A stretch of 64,000 nucleotides of DNA from Astropecten irregularis (taxonomy: Eukaryota; Echinodermata; Asteroidea; Paxillosida; Astropectinidae), in the NCBI GenBank assembly GCA_963971285.1, contig OZ020248.1:558001-622000 (forward strand), written 5' to 3'. The notes beneath the pieces were generated by a model, which worked only from the letters and a program-made list of their open reading frames with translations, did no database searches and was not told where the DNA came from. Made by a program: the position numbers and the translations under genes. Below, one piece after another: positions 12,101-21,800 of this stretch; position 1 is the stretch's first letter, and each line of letters starts with the position of its first letter.

Positions 12101-15100
12101 AGTAGTTGTTGCCAAATGCCAGCTGACACTAAATATTACATTGCTCAATACCATGCCCACTTTTACTTGTATTATTATATATCGGCCTATGTATCACACT
12201 TTGAAATTGCAATGCATTTCAGGTATACTATAAGTCCCTGCATTTAATTGAGTACAGTTAATTAAAATTTTAAAAAGAATCTTGTTTTTTTTACCAAATT
12301 CTTCTGGATTGATGGTACATTATCAGTTTACACGTATACTGCATGTACAGGTACATGTATGTAGGTTCCTATATCATCAGTGACTCAGCCTTGATATTAT
12401 TAAATTGTATCAAATTGGAAATCTAAACATAAAATGTAAATATGCAAGGATGTCACAATGAAGGACTTTGGAAGATAATTTTTAAAAGGCCTGTCAAAAT
12501 GCTGTCAACTTTTGCCATAAAACAAATGAAACATCAGACACTCAACTATTCAAAAGACTTCTACAGGGTTTTGTATAATTCCTGTTTAAACATTAGGAGT
12601 TCCATTATTGGTGGTTCAACAAATCTCAACAACTTCACTAATTGACATCCAGGCTATTGATAAATCTGACAGCTGCTAAATTCTGCAAGTTGAAAATTCC
12701 AGTCTCAATGGTGCATTTCAATTTCAAGGACAATTCGGCTGAGACACTCTTGCCCAAGGGAAGATACAAGTATTTCACTAAGTTCAGTGAAGTTATGAAG
12801 GATTGGCAAAGCTTGCCTTTTCTGCACATAATAAAAGCCCATTCTGGATGTGTACTGTACACCACATCTTCTTACACACTGCAAAATATGTTCATGACTA
12901 CAAACCTTTAAAATAATTGTAACAAATGTCACTGGATAAACAAAATAACATTCAAAGCAATCAATATTTTATGGTCACAACAAACATGAGCAGAAGCGAT
13001 GGCAATTCAGTATGATTGAAAATGTTCCATGCGGAATGTATGTTTATTTAATGAGAATGTATGCCACGTATTCTCTGTGCACGTATGTTTGCCAAACACA
13101 CTAGTTGACCAGTGAGCACATAAAAAAGGAATAATTTGGTGAAGATTGAGCACATGTTTTTACTATGTGGAGAATGTGACAACCATCAGTCTCATTCTGT
13201 GAAAATACTTAAATATCTTTAAAAAAAAATTCCAGCCTTCTTCAGATTCCCTGACTCTAAAGTAAAATAACATCAAACTAATAAATTCTGCAGCTGGCCT
13301 CGTCTTAATCTTCTTTTTAATATTTAAACGTTCTTATAATATAATCAAAACATTTCCATAAGGAAATGAACTTTTGGTGCGAATTTCATTCAAATTTGAA
13401 GTGGAAATCTAAGGCCTATTTGTATGAGCTTTATGATGATTTAATCATCCATTTAGACAAAGCTCATACAAATAGGCCTTAGAAAATGGGAAGTGAGGAG
13501 TTCATATTCAAATAATTGATTGATTTGGGGATAAGGCATGTATGGACAATTCCATGGTAATGTAATTTACTTGTTAAGTGACTTTGACCTATTCCTTGAT
13601 CAATCATTCTTGACAGACTCCAATTAAAAAAATTACCACTCATGATTCCTTGAAATGCATTCCCCTAAGTATGCAAAAAAGATGTAACCTTACATTCCAA
13701 ATATGTCCCAAAATCATGGAAATGCCCATGATACTTTGACAGAAATTTCCTTAAAAAATAGCCATCCGTTTTCCGTTTAGAGATGGATTTGGGCTTAAGC
13801 AATGATCACAAAACGTTAGTGAAATCGGCCCCTGGAATACAGAATCTCTAAATCAATGTACATTATTATACATAAATGTACCATACATTATTATACATAA
13901 ATGTACCAGTGGTCTACAACCCTGGGAGCCTTCCCTACTCAGATAAACCCTGCAGTCACAGCTCAGGACAGACAACCAAAGATTTATAGATTTCTACATC
14001 ATAGACTGCACACAGTTATAAATCAACGACTAACGGACAACTAACTGACATCAGAATATGTTGTCCTTGGATTTGACCTAGCAAATAATGTATGACTGGA
14101 CTGGGAATTAGACTGGGAACCCCTGGATATATAAACATACCAGCATGATTACCAGTGCTGACATTAGTAGTATACTGTCAAAATACACCACCACTCACAG
14201 AATTATGACATTTTAAATGAGCTATCACAGGGATTCATACAAAATACATTACCGGATGGTTCTAAGCAAATCATATTACAAGTTCATTATGTATTCAGTT
14301 TTAGAAATCAATAGATAAATGATAATCATGCAATTATTTGTACATGTTTGATTAGTAACAACCACTCTTTGGAACCAATCAAGCGACTTACAGTACATGT
14401 ACATACATGCATGCGTACACAGTGCATTATTTTGTTAATGAAATGGCATATTTATGGTTTAATGTAACTTTTTTACCCATTTACATTTCAAAAAGATTCT
14501 TATAATTTTAACCACATTTCTCAGCTACAAGCATGTCTAAAGGAATGTGATAGGCCTAATCCCATCTACATGTATGTTAAAAAGCTCATGTACATAAAAA
14601 CTAACCTGGATAAAATGTACTAGCTACAGTATTGATCTAAATAGGAAAACAAAACACTTTCAAATTTTATTTGGATTTTCAGTCTAACAAGGTTTCCTAC
14701 CTGGCAGTTTCAGTGACATTGGTTTATGATAAGATGAGACATTGGTTTATTATGCTGTGTATCCTCACCAGGAATGCACCGTACCCTTTACGTTTATGAA
14801 ACCGATTTGAAGCTGTTCACTAGGTTTTACATTCATTGACATCAGAGAAAAGGAAACACGCTACGTAACAAAACTGAAATGAATCAGGTTAACGACTGTA
14901 CAGATCATACTTACTTCTATTAGATAATGAAACTTGATATTTATAAAATAGTTATTTCATCAGTGATATCCTAATCCTGTAAATGAGTAACATTCTATTT
15001 CTAGATGATTGCACTGATATGCCTAATGCTGAAGGTAAATTGATGAAACTCTAAGTTTATATTAAGTATCTTTCCAGCACTTCCTCGTCCTTTAAAACTT

Positions 15101-17041
15101 TCTTAAGCCACACAACAAACTTAATATTTTGTGCACATATATGCATATTATGCACATGTATGCACTTCCTAATTTCAAATGTCAAATAATGTAAACTACT
15201 GAGTTTAAGCTAATCGGTTATAAATAATAATCACTTGACATTAAATATGGGAGTTGTGGACAACTGTTTGAAAATTCATTAATTTTATTCCTTGTTGTTT
15301 TAGCTGAGCCTGTGGTGGAAAATATATTTCCTGTCATTTAATATGCAGTAGAATTCAATCAATAAAAAAAAAGAAAATACCGGAAATGTTACAACATGCA
15401 TGGATTCATGCCCCCCCCCCCCCAAAAAAAAAACCCAACAACATTAGGGCCTATTAAAAAAGTTATTGTTACTATGCCCTATTTAACAACAAAAAACCCA
15501 AAACACTAAAACTTTAAATTTTAAATTTTATTTAATCCAAAATTAAATTTCAACAAAAATAAACTAGACAACATGCAGTAACCAACCAATGACACTGACA
15601 GGGGGCATAATTTTACAAATAAGGTCAAAATATGAATTCATCCACAGATTTCCACAACATAAGCGCCAGTTTTATAAAGATTTCCAGATATGTTGAGAAA
15701 ATATAAATCTAGGGCAAACACATCTTTCAAACTTTGAACGATGCTTTGAAAAAGTGCCTGACTCCCCGCACACTTTGGGCAAGACCATTACAATAGATTA
15801 GAGGCTAACCTCTTTCCTGAATTAAGTAAAGAAAATCATTTGATTTTTCACATTTTAATTTTATTTACTTTGAGAATCCATGAAAAATTGTGACGGCCTC
15901 CTCAAAAATATATACACAAATCAAAAGTATAGGTAAAGGCAGGTAGAAAACTGCAATCTGTTATTAAAGTGTTATTTCCCTAAAGACCCCGAAATCAAGT
16001 TTCTACTGAGTACAGACATGACAGACTGCAAAATTAAAAGTGTAACAAATTTCTTTGTATAAAAACCAGAAAATATTTACATAGAAAATATTTATGCAAA
16101 CGGGCTAAATGTGGCAAATACAAAATGATAAACAGTTGTGCAATATTGCTACAATATGTCTCATGGCCAGGGCCCATCATGTTAATTTTGTTGTAGAATT
16201 GTCCCTAGCACTTTTAGCAGCTGTCCCGTGAGTAGATCATACAGCGCGTAGTACGTCCCAATGACTGTTTACATGGTTTACGTGTGCATAAACTACCATG
16301 CAGTTTACGCACGTAAACCATGCATGGTGCATTGATTGGTTATGGCCCAACTTCGGACAAAACACGTCAAAATCCCACCCGAAAATCCACCCAAACACAG
16401 CGCACGTGCCTTCAAAACATACACCAATATTTCACTTGAAATCTAGGGATAACCATGGATCTGTTTCTAACATGAGTCACGCTTCTTAAGGGTCAAGCAC
16501 ACCGCATGGGAAAGCTGACGTCTTTTTGACACATTGTCAACAAGTTCAAACCAATATGGCGACGGTGTGCAATAACAAAATGGTAAACATTCACGGAATC
16601 CTGTACGAGACCCCTACATGCAAACAAACTTTGTTTTTAATCAAAACTTACTCTTCGTCTTCAGGACAGAGGCCCGTCGTCTCGTCAAATTTGGTGCAGT
16701 AGACGTCTGGACTGTAGTTAAACGTCCCGTCCCGTTTTCGCACGGGTCTCCTTCTCCGTTGGTTGAGAAAATGCCAGTGAAAACAGGTGAATGGACGATG
16801 ATTTGGACACTTGTGATGGAGAAACTCTTGGCATTGTTGGGTGCGAAACTCCTTCAGATACCTTCGGAAAACAACAGACAAAAACGGCATGACTTCGTCA
16901 GTTATTCCACCGGATCCAGACCGAGCAGATATCCCAGAGATATGCTCTAACAGGCATGGATACTTACGTGTAGTGGAAAGGTTTTTCTGGTTGAGCATTT
17001 ACCGCTGAAGATGATCCATTTTTTTGCTGCTCAGACGGCAT
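162..17041 (-). CDS. UNK: Unkempt (UNK) CCCH zinc-finger protein, 5' part, truncated at left edge
   Basis: Unkempt is a cytoplasmic RNA-binding protein that binds UAG-containing mRNAs through six CCCH fingers and represses translation. Coding exons on the minus strand are 17041-16968, 16861-16652, 1580-1258 and 297-162; all junctions are GT/AG and the phases join exactly (74, 210, 323 and 136 nt, about 247 codons). The start gives MPSEQQKNGSSSAVNAQPEK, close to the vertebrate N-terminal end. Visible fingers: CCCH1 (C35, C43, C51, then H53/H55), CCCH2 (C80, C90, C96, H100, split between exons 2 and 3), CCCH3 (TGTCVHETD ... HCAFAHGPHD) and CCCH4 (TNYKTDLCKKPPRLCRQGYA). Fingers 5-6 and the C-terminal RING-like region lie beyond position 1. 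Intron 2 (1581-16651) is about 15 kb and carries a retrotransposon in the opposite orientation. Identity is from near-colinear similarity with human UNK as I know it. The gene diverges from TRAF6 to the right. Confidence 0.93.
298..1257 (-). other. UNK intron 3, nothing recognised
   Basis: This 960-bp intron lies between UNK coding exons 3 and 4. I see AT-rich sequence with no conserved reading frame, RNA gene or clear repeat. Short open frames on both strands look random. Confidence 0.6.
1581..2781 (-). other. UNK intron 2, segment upstream (by + coordinates) of the retrotransposon
   Basis: About 1.2 kb of intronic sequence. The words TGAAAAGAGC...GTTAACTTGACGTTTCGGTCAG near 1977-2009 and GACGTCTTCAGGAG near 2022 resemble a degenerate piece of the dispersed GAAACGTC-type hairpin repeats seen elsewhere in the window. 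No gene is recognised. Confidence 0.4.
2782..3151 (+). repeat. Ngaro split direct repeat A1
   Basis: Left terminal repeat, matching 9247-9616 over its whole 370 bp. It starts GTCATTTTATCAAGTATTGA. Inside it a segment of about 36 bp beginning GGTCAGGGATTGTGAAATC is duplicated in tandem (about 2987-3022 and 3033-3070). Divergence from the other copy begins sharply after ...AAAATTTCAT. Confidence 0.93.
3627..5312 (+). CDS. Ngaro gag-like protein
   Basis: A 561-codon frame encoding a presumed nucleocapsid/assembly protein of the retrotransposon. The first 130 residues are rich in Arg, Pro and Ser, and residues about 130-300 are low-complexity Ser/Gly/Thr. A conserved-looking globular part follows (about 300-450, containing the WERWVSAFHTFM region). 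Near the C-terminus is a cysteine-rich stretch (CYAFNGAGGCKFLGCKFMHQ) followed by a canonical CCHC zinc knuckle C494-x2-C497-x4-H502-x4-C507. The knuckle supports nucleic-acid binding. The frame is 0 and overlaps the following RT frame (+1 relative) by several hundred bases, so RT is presumably made by frameshifting or reinitiation. The exact start is uncertain; an in-frame Met at 3645 (MPRPRRQVRP) is an alternative. Confidence 0.85.
   Translation: MSFRFTMPRPRRQVRPPARWRVTQTTSGGRQPRAKRARPTSVPPTAPVSTPAVPVAAKRRARSSTLPRARSSDTPSAVSTSSSSVSSGLPPPDVDGPSIAPDQPCVSLSQPPSLDPPLPVTPANSNVNCSAGPSSAMASTCGIGEPGVLFHTGISNVTNGNGTSTVPTRCFGDSSVYGGQGHSLPNTWARALGVNSSFGPSYATNATPTSSSTFRVNSSSCNTCQVSEATGGGAAASSVFPGFNAGTLGSAPGGIDAVSGYNAQQFHGFDIPMQNASGGLGSTALAGLTNPPAIPRAQSGSLLGAYVPQSLKDKIWGNAYIDLALLYVDTPGSLLSKAHRSSGAEVSLVVDGDKMFLRPTVSSPSRQSKLDTWERWVSAFHTFMTIYLVKHPFRAPELLKYTEIVRMASLQFPGMGWRAYDEQFRLRQEIYPNRSWADLDGELWLTVAASAVSSGSPMVGRQSAGGSRAFTRLCYAFNGAGGCKFLGCKFMHQCSKCSRSGHGASTCHIGGQRSRPGYAKGGGAAKGAHSQNPAFSPQARSVVASSAATASKGNFRASNAN
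4987..6867 (+). CDS. Ngaro reverse transcriptase - RNase H polyprotein
   Basis: A frame of up to 626 codons. The real domain probably begins near residue 90-100; the upstream part overlaps the gag zinc-knuckle region in another frame and may not be translated. RT blocks are clear: SPIGLVPKKEPGTFRLIHHLS, WLAKADIKSAFRLLPVSPRDY, LPMGCAISCALFEKF and the catalytic box YLDD at 320-323. RNase H follows with D486 (LFTDAS), D546 (SDNAAVVQIIN) and D596 (DIADALSR). This order RT-RH without protease or DDE integrase is typical of DIRS/Ngaro elements. The stop at 6865-6867 is 11 bp before the recombinase ATG, suggesting coupled translation from one RNA. Confidence 0.92.
   Translation: MVAQWSAGSLQGGLVLLPGCVMHLMALGVASSLGANSCTSAQNVLARAMEPPHAILGGSVLAPVMRKAGVPQKGPILRIRHFLLKRGLWWHLLLPQHQKAIFVLPTPIKFHVLASWLEGYSNVGDAAILRHGFQFGFSLGFTGPRTKRDAGCLGSAAAMPLVTLDKIDKEIQKGRVAGPFAQRPLPRLQCSPIGLVPKKEPGTFRLIHHLSFPEGSGVNAFIDKDSCKVSYASFDVGTRLALQAGVGAWLAKADIKSAFRLLPVSPRDYELLGFQFQGQFYFDKCLPMGCAISCALFEKFSTFLEFRVKAVSPSCLVTHYLDDFLFIGTSRESCKDYLGRFEGVCNELGVPLAGEKTEGPSQCISYLGLEIDTVQGQVRVPRVKVQALTERIQTMLSKPKATLLQLQSLVGSLNFVCKAVAPGRAFLRRIIALTVGLKRPHHKVRLTQGAKLDLLMWLKFLQHFNGTTPFLSQWWDTNTALELFTDASASIGYGAYFQGRWFQGRWSVECLASSPSIALLEFYPVVAAMRCWAPLLANKRVLFRSDNAAVVQIINKQSSPCLRIMQLVRELVMLCLKYNILFKAVHIPGLENDIADALSRFQIKRFHALAPSAQPVMTPLPQLPQF
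6879..7787 (+). CDS. Ngaro tyrosine recombinase (integrase)
   Basis: A 302-residue phage-integrase-fold recombinase that would insert the circular cDNA. The N-terminal SAM-like core-binding part (about 1-100: FAKNTHKAYTSGLNAF, YASSTVNTYVAGV) is followed by the catalytic part. Expected active-site residues are all present: R143 (FFGFLRVGEFT), a likely K184 (NSKTNQ), H259 and R262 (SHSFRMGAAS), W285 (LLGRWQSD, the position taken by His or Trp in the family) and the nucleophile Y293 (FRYIRP). It is in the same frame as gag and as the downstream hydrolase, from which it is separated by a stop and 48 bp. No truncation is visible. Confidence 0.92.
   Translation: MDRLLGLAFAKNTHKAYTSGLNAFCHFKGCEPSTLSGISAQNIAEFIAWLSLHRYASSTVNTYVAGVGCFCKLRGWVDPTNNFIVSKLRDGCRRDGTSKDKRLPISMALLSRIVTALPHVCNSHWDRAMFRAAMLLAFFGFLRVGEFTADSSAANGNTALQCSDVCFCGEPGNPSVMLAIRNSKTNQCGPPQWVHVAKLHNCALCPVTALHTYLQARLIGAGPLFCHARGSPLTRYQFTAVLTAALTFCGVDSDSYRSHSFRMGAASTAFALGVPVSKIKLLGRWQSDAVFRYIRPFPPVLP
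7836..8357 (+). CDS. Ngaro SGNH/GDSL hydrolase
   Basis: A 173-residue frame with all four SGNH-family blocks: S10 in VIGDSIVRR, glycine block GGARLGD (31-37), N60 in LHLGTND, and D149/H152 in DGVHLSNKG. SGNH hydrolases act on ester bonds of lipids or carbohydrates; similar domains are known from some Ngaro and CR1-type retroelements, where their role is not established. It follows the recombinase in the same frame and ends 53 bp before repeat B1. It could be an independent ORF or a readthrough extension of the recombinase. All catalytic residues are intact, so selection on the ORF is plausible. Confidence 0.88.
   Translation: MHEVWVIGDSIVRRASQDLNLPALVHWNGQGGARLGDIHGLLRDYAGPDPCLLILHLGTNDLMAHDLFTMRQLITSSLHCCRERFPKAIIVWSDILPRMFYFGATSQKAKESVRKAVNRWARGQCRRLGARVLQHPQFSWSDATLYSFDGVHLSNKGLSLFRANLHNCIVALL
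8411..9246 (+). repeat. Ngaro split direct repeat B1
   Basis: An 836-bp repeat matching 9672-10507. It begins GGCAATTTGTGATGGGAATA and ends at ...GAGTATAA, where A2 starts without a gap. Internally it holds two copies of a ~142-bp unit (from about 8807 and 8949) plus a shorter third relative near 9096, together with a series of short hairpins. Confidence 0.93.
8726..9085 (+). other. Hairpin series with a shared seven-base loop inside Ngaro repeat B1
   Basis: Perfect short inverted repeats follow one another. TCTGGTTT/AAACCAGA (8726-8747) has a six-base loop TAAGTC. GTACAGAGT/ACTCTGTAC (8773-8797) has loop CTTGGGT. AACAGCGT/ACGCTGTT (8874-8896) has loop CTTAGGT. TACCTGAGGT/ACCTCAGGTA (8911-8937) has loop CTAAGGT. 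The last two recur about 142 bp downstream (from about 9017 and 9055), the final one with one G-T change. Stems differ but the loop stays close to CTTAGGT, which argues for structure under constraint. The same series is present in B2. Confidence 0.8.
9247..9616 (+). repeat. Ngaro split direct repeat A2
   Basis: Second copy of A, contiguous with B1 and followed by 55 bp of unique sequence (9617-9671) before B2. It matches 2782-3151 in length and, on reading, in sequence. Confidence 0.93.
9672..10507 (+). repeat. Ngaro split direct repeat B2 (right end of element)
   Basis: Second copy of B, ending ...GAGTATAA at 10507; host intron sequence TGTGTGCATG follows. It carries the same ~142-bp internal units and hairpin series as B1. 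Confidence 0.93.
10984..11110. mobile_element. TA-flanked foldback MITE, copy 1
   Basis: A 127-bp element with long terminal inverted repeats: ATGGGAGACTTGAAAACCGG at the left pairs with CCGGTTCTCAAAATTCTCCC-AT at the right, and the arms continue through TCAAGTCAACAGCGCACGC. It is flanked by TA on both sides (10982-10983 and 11111-11112), as for Tc1/mariner-type elements. A relative lies at 32987-33112. Confidence 0.7.
13409..13482. other. Perfect 24-bp inverted repeat (long hairpin)
   Basis: Arms 13409-13432 and 13459-13482 are exact reverse complements around a 26-nt loop that itself contains GATGATTTAATCATC. As RNA it would form a 74-nt stem-loop of pre-microRNA size on either strand. It may equally be a tiny foldback element; no target duplication was found. 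Confidence 0.6.
16272..16322. repeat. Near-perfect inverted repeat around CATGGTTTACGTG
   Basis: CATGGTTTACGTGTGCATAA at the left faces ...TTTACGCACGTAAACCATG at the right across a short loop. It lies in UNK intron 2 about 330 bp from exon 2. Function unknown. Confidence 0.5.
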
Positions 17042-17097
17042 TTTGGATTGTGATGTTGTGATGAAGTAAAAGCCCCCTTTTACCCGCGCGCAATTAC

Positions 17098-17109
17098 TGC
17101 GCATGCTCA
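17098..17109. promoter_or_regulatory. NRF1-like site near UNK start
   Basis: TGCGCATGCTCA matches the palindromic NRF1 consensus YGCGCAYGCGCR with two departures in the second half-site. It lies about 57 bp upstream of the UNK ATG on the minus strand, a usual position for this factor. Confidence 0.35.
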
Positions 17110-18379
17110 GATGTATTACACACTAGCGTTGACGTCATAGCTAATTTGCCTATGTTTTGATGAATCAAATTTTTGTCACGGGATTCCCCAGTACATGCAC
17201 GAAGACGCATCCGCACGTTAATATACGCACCATGTTTGTAAACACACGGCTTACAGAATGTTACTCAGATGCAATCATTGAAACGATACCTCTTTTTTTG
17301 ACAGACGGAAATATTGGAATCAGTGGATTTGTTCTGTTCTACTGGATACAGAAGATTTGTTAATTTTTTTTTTATTCAATTTCAAATAAATTTATATATA
17401 TATATTTTTCCCCAGTTTCCGAAGCTGCTTTCGAAAAATGCCCAAAATGAAATTGAAAGCGATATCAAATAATTATTAATAATACGTGAGTAATGCGTGA
17501 GTTTAACAAAAATAAAATGAAAAGAAAAGGGCAAAACCTAGTCAATTTATGGATGGACAAAGAAATTAATAAATCAACAATGAGATATATTTCCCCAATG
17601 AATGTTGCTAGCTTCTGATATTATTTGTCAGTAATTGTATCTAATTATGCAAACAGCTTTGTTCCAACAGGCTGCATAAAGGCTTCATATTCATCAGAAT
17701 AACTCACAAACCAACTAGCCCTATCTGCTCTTTTGGCACTAAGTAAAAAAACCTATGATTTTGTAGGCAAAGTTTCTGTCAGTGGCCACGCCCCCTCCAA
17801 AATATCCATGACCAAATCTTCGAACAGAAAACGGGACATTGCTATATATCTTGGAATAATTTTGGTGTTTTTTTTTTAGAATAAATAAATCCTCGATTGT
17901 ATCCGCATTTGGATAAAACATTCATAGTGAAAAATTAATGATTGTGAATAGAAACAACTTTGAATAGGGGCGTGGTACCCCATCAGAACATTGAGTTTTA
18001 TTATTTGATGATCATTTTTCAAAAAAAAAAAAAAAGATGTTGAAAGCTTACTAAAATATTCCCATCACCTGGAAAATTGTTGTTGGTTGTTGTTATTTGT
18101 TTGTTTGCTTATACAAAATTAATTGTTAAATCATTTTTATGTTGTCCAAAATAGCTTCGGTTGCGCGCGCCTTGTGTTTTCCGCAGTCATCAAAAGTGCG
18201 CCACCTAGCGATCAACCTCTGTCATCTCACGACACGTGTTCTGCATCATTGACATCGACTGCAGGCGGGTGGTTTAAGACTTGTGAAAAATACCCATCAT
18301 TTTAGAAGGTGTGCGAGGTAATTCAGTGTTTAAAAGCAGTCTAATACAATAATACTCGTAGGTAGCTAGTCAGGTATAT

Positions 18380-18600
18380 CTTGTGCCTTTTTGTTGACAA
18401 TATTTGCTGCAGAAATTCGAGTGTAAACTGTAAGTGTAATGGCAATGCCAAAATGGCTAATGCATGGATGTGTAACAATGAAATAGTGGTAATAACAAAC
18501 CAAAACAGAAATGTTCACAGATTTATGTATAACTTTCACAGGGTATGAAGATGGTGATGTTAGAAACATACTGTTATTGTTAAAATATTTCTGCATGAAA
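18380..18600 (-). repeat. Dispersed repeat (CACCATCTTCATACCCT family), copy 1
   Basis: Read on the minus strand, CACCATCTTCATACCCTGTG ... GTGAACATTTCTGTTTTGG matches segments at about 58740-59090 and 60780-61090 in TMF1 introns. The ends are not resolved. Confidence 0.5.
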
Positions 18601-18815
18601 ATAGTGTATTAATCCAGAAAGAGAAAGAGTGTGATTATTGAAAACAATTATTTACAATTTGTGTATTATTTTCTGTTTTGTTAATTTGCATAATTTTTTT
18701 ATGGCAGTAGGGCCTATGAAATTTCTTTTCTAAAAAAAAGTTATGATAATTTGTTAAAATGAAGACTAATTTTTTGTTTCTGTGTGCTTATATAGTTTCA
18801 GTCTAGAGAACAAAC

Positions 18816-21800
18816 ATGCCTCACGATTTAAGAACAAACAACCGCACAAACCAGGCCGCTACAGGGGACATGCAGACCACTGGTGGCTATGATGCCGAGT
18901 TTGACCCTCCGCTGGACACTAAGTACATCTGTCCGGTTTGCCTGGCCGCGCTGCGAGGCCCCCTACAGACCAAATGCGGCCATCGATTCTGTAAACTCTG
19001 CATGCAGAGAATAATTGGGTAACTTTTATAAGGGTTCTGTCAAAACTTCAGACTTTGTCCCTTCCAAGCCTTGAATTTAACGGAGGCAGCCATGGCCTTC
19101 GTTGCCCTGGTTCTTGGATATTTATTGTTATTAAAACCCTGAAATATCTGTGTAGTTCTGGAATCAGACTTTCATAATTTGGGACTTTAAAGACGAACAA
19201 GTATTCCATTGGAATTAGTAAGGCTTGCAGAGACACTATGTATAACACTCTTTTTCCTCCTGGATGACCAGAGCACACTGATCGAAACGTCGAGAATTTA
19301 CTCTCATCGGTCCTTCTCAGGACCACACACCTTCCAAATAAAGAGTGTTATACATGGTGTCTCCACAAGTCTTACTCAATTCTAGTCTCTCCACCGTGCA
19401 AAACTTCAAATCCTAAATATTCCATTGCAAGAATACTGGGCGATATCTTAAAACCCAAAGGGATTGGGTAAAAAGTTTGGTTTCCCCTGGCAACGGATGA
19501 TGATTTGAAGATGACTTGACTGTTTTTCTTTGTGTTGCAGTACTCGACCACACACCAGATGCCCAGTGGATAAGACGTGGCTGGGCGTCAAATCTGATGT
19601 AGGTAACATTGCAATTTTATTATTCTGCCATTCAAAGCCTGTAGGTATCTGCAGTGTCTTATTGCTAACCATTCCTCTAATGCCAAGGATCTGCATGTCT
19701 ACACGCATGTCACTCCTGTGTTTGATTGTACTAAGTTTTATGGTTTGTGTTTTACATCCAAATGGCAGCAGGCTAGCTAGAACTCTTCAAATCGCCCAGC
19801 TTGGCTGCCAAAATATTGTGCCATCAAAGGATATTCTAATGCAGTTAATTCTTTAACTTAATAGTTTTTTTAACCACATTATTTTGGAGCATTAAAAAAA
19901 TCACCTTAAGGTGATTAAAGTTGCCTGATGAAGGCTAGCAGTTCCAGCAGCTGCAATGTTGTTACCAACAACACGACATCACATGACTAATTTTATTACC
20001 CTTTTTTATGATTAAACATTATATGACTAAAAGTTAGAGTTGTGCAAAAATCTGGAATAGCATTTTAGAAACTGTCAGTGATAATGGTGTAAGGCTTATG
20101 GTCCAGTCTGTCAGTGAAAAGGAGGAGAACTGAACATGCAGCTTTCCTTATATTTTAACCTAATTCTTTGCAGATTTTTGAAGACGTGGCATTTGAGAGA
20201 GAAATTCTGTCCATGACAGTCAAGTGCAGCAATGCTGACAGTGGCTGTGTGTGGAGAGGTGACCTACGACATCTACAGGTATATTTGTTAACTTGGAATC
20301 CAGTATAAACAATAACAAAATATTCATGCTGTAAATTTGAAGTGAACTAATTTCATATCATATTGAAACTTAGCAAATGAACCTGTACAAAACCTCAAAT
20401 TTAATAAAAACCCAGTGAACTTCCCCTCCCATTTCTATTGTGGGTATCTGTGTTGTCTATCAGAGGCCTATTTTTTTCACGGGGGGAAGGCATGGGGGGG
20501 GGGGGGTGTCGCAACGCTACAACTCCAAAAAATAATTAAAAAGTTTAGAAAAGAAAATGATGACGTCATCGCAATCGGGATTTCCGATTTTTTTTTCAAA
20601 CTTGCTCTCACACCCCTGATCAAAATAGTATATCAACATGGGTTTATCAACTGGTACATAGCAATCTATTGTTGTATCTAAAGTTGTACACCTGTCTCAA
20701 TGTTTGATTACAGGCCCACTGTGACACCTGTCCTTGTGCTAAGCTTGTTTGTCCTAACGGCTGCGAGGAGCTCTACTTGAGAGGCAAGAGTGAGGAGCAT
20801 TTAAGGGTTTGCTCGATGCAAGTATTGGAATGCATCCATTGCAATGAGACAATCATCAGAAGAGATGAAGTCGTACGTTTCTTTTTTTTCTAATTCTTTT
20901 AAAAATTTCAGGAAGTTGAAAGTGTGCATAGGCCTTATAGGTGCATTATGGCATTGGTCACTGTGTGGGAGATAAAGCGATGATGTAACAGTGGGAATAA
21001 AACATGGCTAGGGTCAAGCAATGACCTGGAGCATTTTCTCAAAGCTTGGCTCCAGCACAGGCTCCGTCTCCATCTCCAGCTCCAGCTCCAGCTCCATTTC
21101 GTAAATCCATTCTAAAATTACAGGTATCAACAATTCAAAATGGCTGTGGTTCGGAAGTAGATTCTTTGGTTTGAAAAAGAAAACACAGCTTCAGCTTCAA
21201 TGAAAAACCACAACCTATATTTTCATCATATTTTCACAAAGCTGGAGCCTGACCCGGAGCCAAACTTTGCAAAGGGCCCCTGGTGGGATAAAGAGCTATC
21301 TTCTATTGACCTCTCTGTCGAAGAGCATCACATCCTTAACGTTTGCCACAGCAAAATTGTGTTATCAACCATGGTGTTAATCACCACAACCAATAGCTCA
21401 TGACCACTGCTTAATGAAGATGTTACTTCGGACTGAAGACATAATTGGCCTGAGCATTACAATTGCCATAATTTTATGATACCTTTGCTTCAGTTTTCCG
21501 AATGAATCACTTCCTGGACTTGAAAACCATTTGAGAAGTGTATGTATACTATCTAGAGTAAATTCTTATTTTGTATTTTGAATATTTTGTTTCCAATACT
21601 GGACCAGAGGCATCAGATGTTGGCGTGCCCTAGATTTCCGATTCAGTGTCCTGAATGTGGCAATGGAGGAATTATCAGAGAAGAGGTAGGCTAAGAAGCA
21701 ACTTAACACTCTCTTCAATGCTAAGTTCAAGCCTTGTCATGGGCACCAGTGTAATGACTGGGTCCAGCCCCAAGGCAATATCAACTGGGGTATCACCAAG

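Larger units (their letters stand above)
10508..16651 (-). other. UNK intron 2, remaining 6.1 kb
   Basis: AT-rich intronic sequence with no conserved coding potential. It contains a TA-flanked MITE (10984-11110), a perfect 24-bp-stem hairpin (13409-13482), a direct duplication around 13858-13906, a C-run followed by an A-run near 15413-15432 and an inverted repeat at 16272-16322. Confidence 0.5.
17042..18815. other. Divergent intergenic region between UNK and TRAF6
   Basis: The two start codons are 1.77 kb apart on opposite strands. Near UNK the sequence is locally GC-rich (ACCCGCGCGCAATTACTGCGCATG), fitting a promoter. For TRAF6, a pyrimidine/AG context TATATAGTTTCAG at about 18790-18802 just before the ATG suggests an acceptor, hence a noncoding first exon further left that I could not place. 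A dispersed repeat lies at about 18380-18600. Confidence 0.45.

Noticed and set aside
12638-12932. Three overlapping frames of 75-89 codons in UNK intron 2
   Set aside because: Overlapping on both strands, no similarity I recognise, no splice context; consistent with chance.
16618-16950. 110-codon plus-strand frame
   Set aside because: It is the antisense shadow of UNK exon 2.
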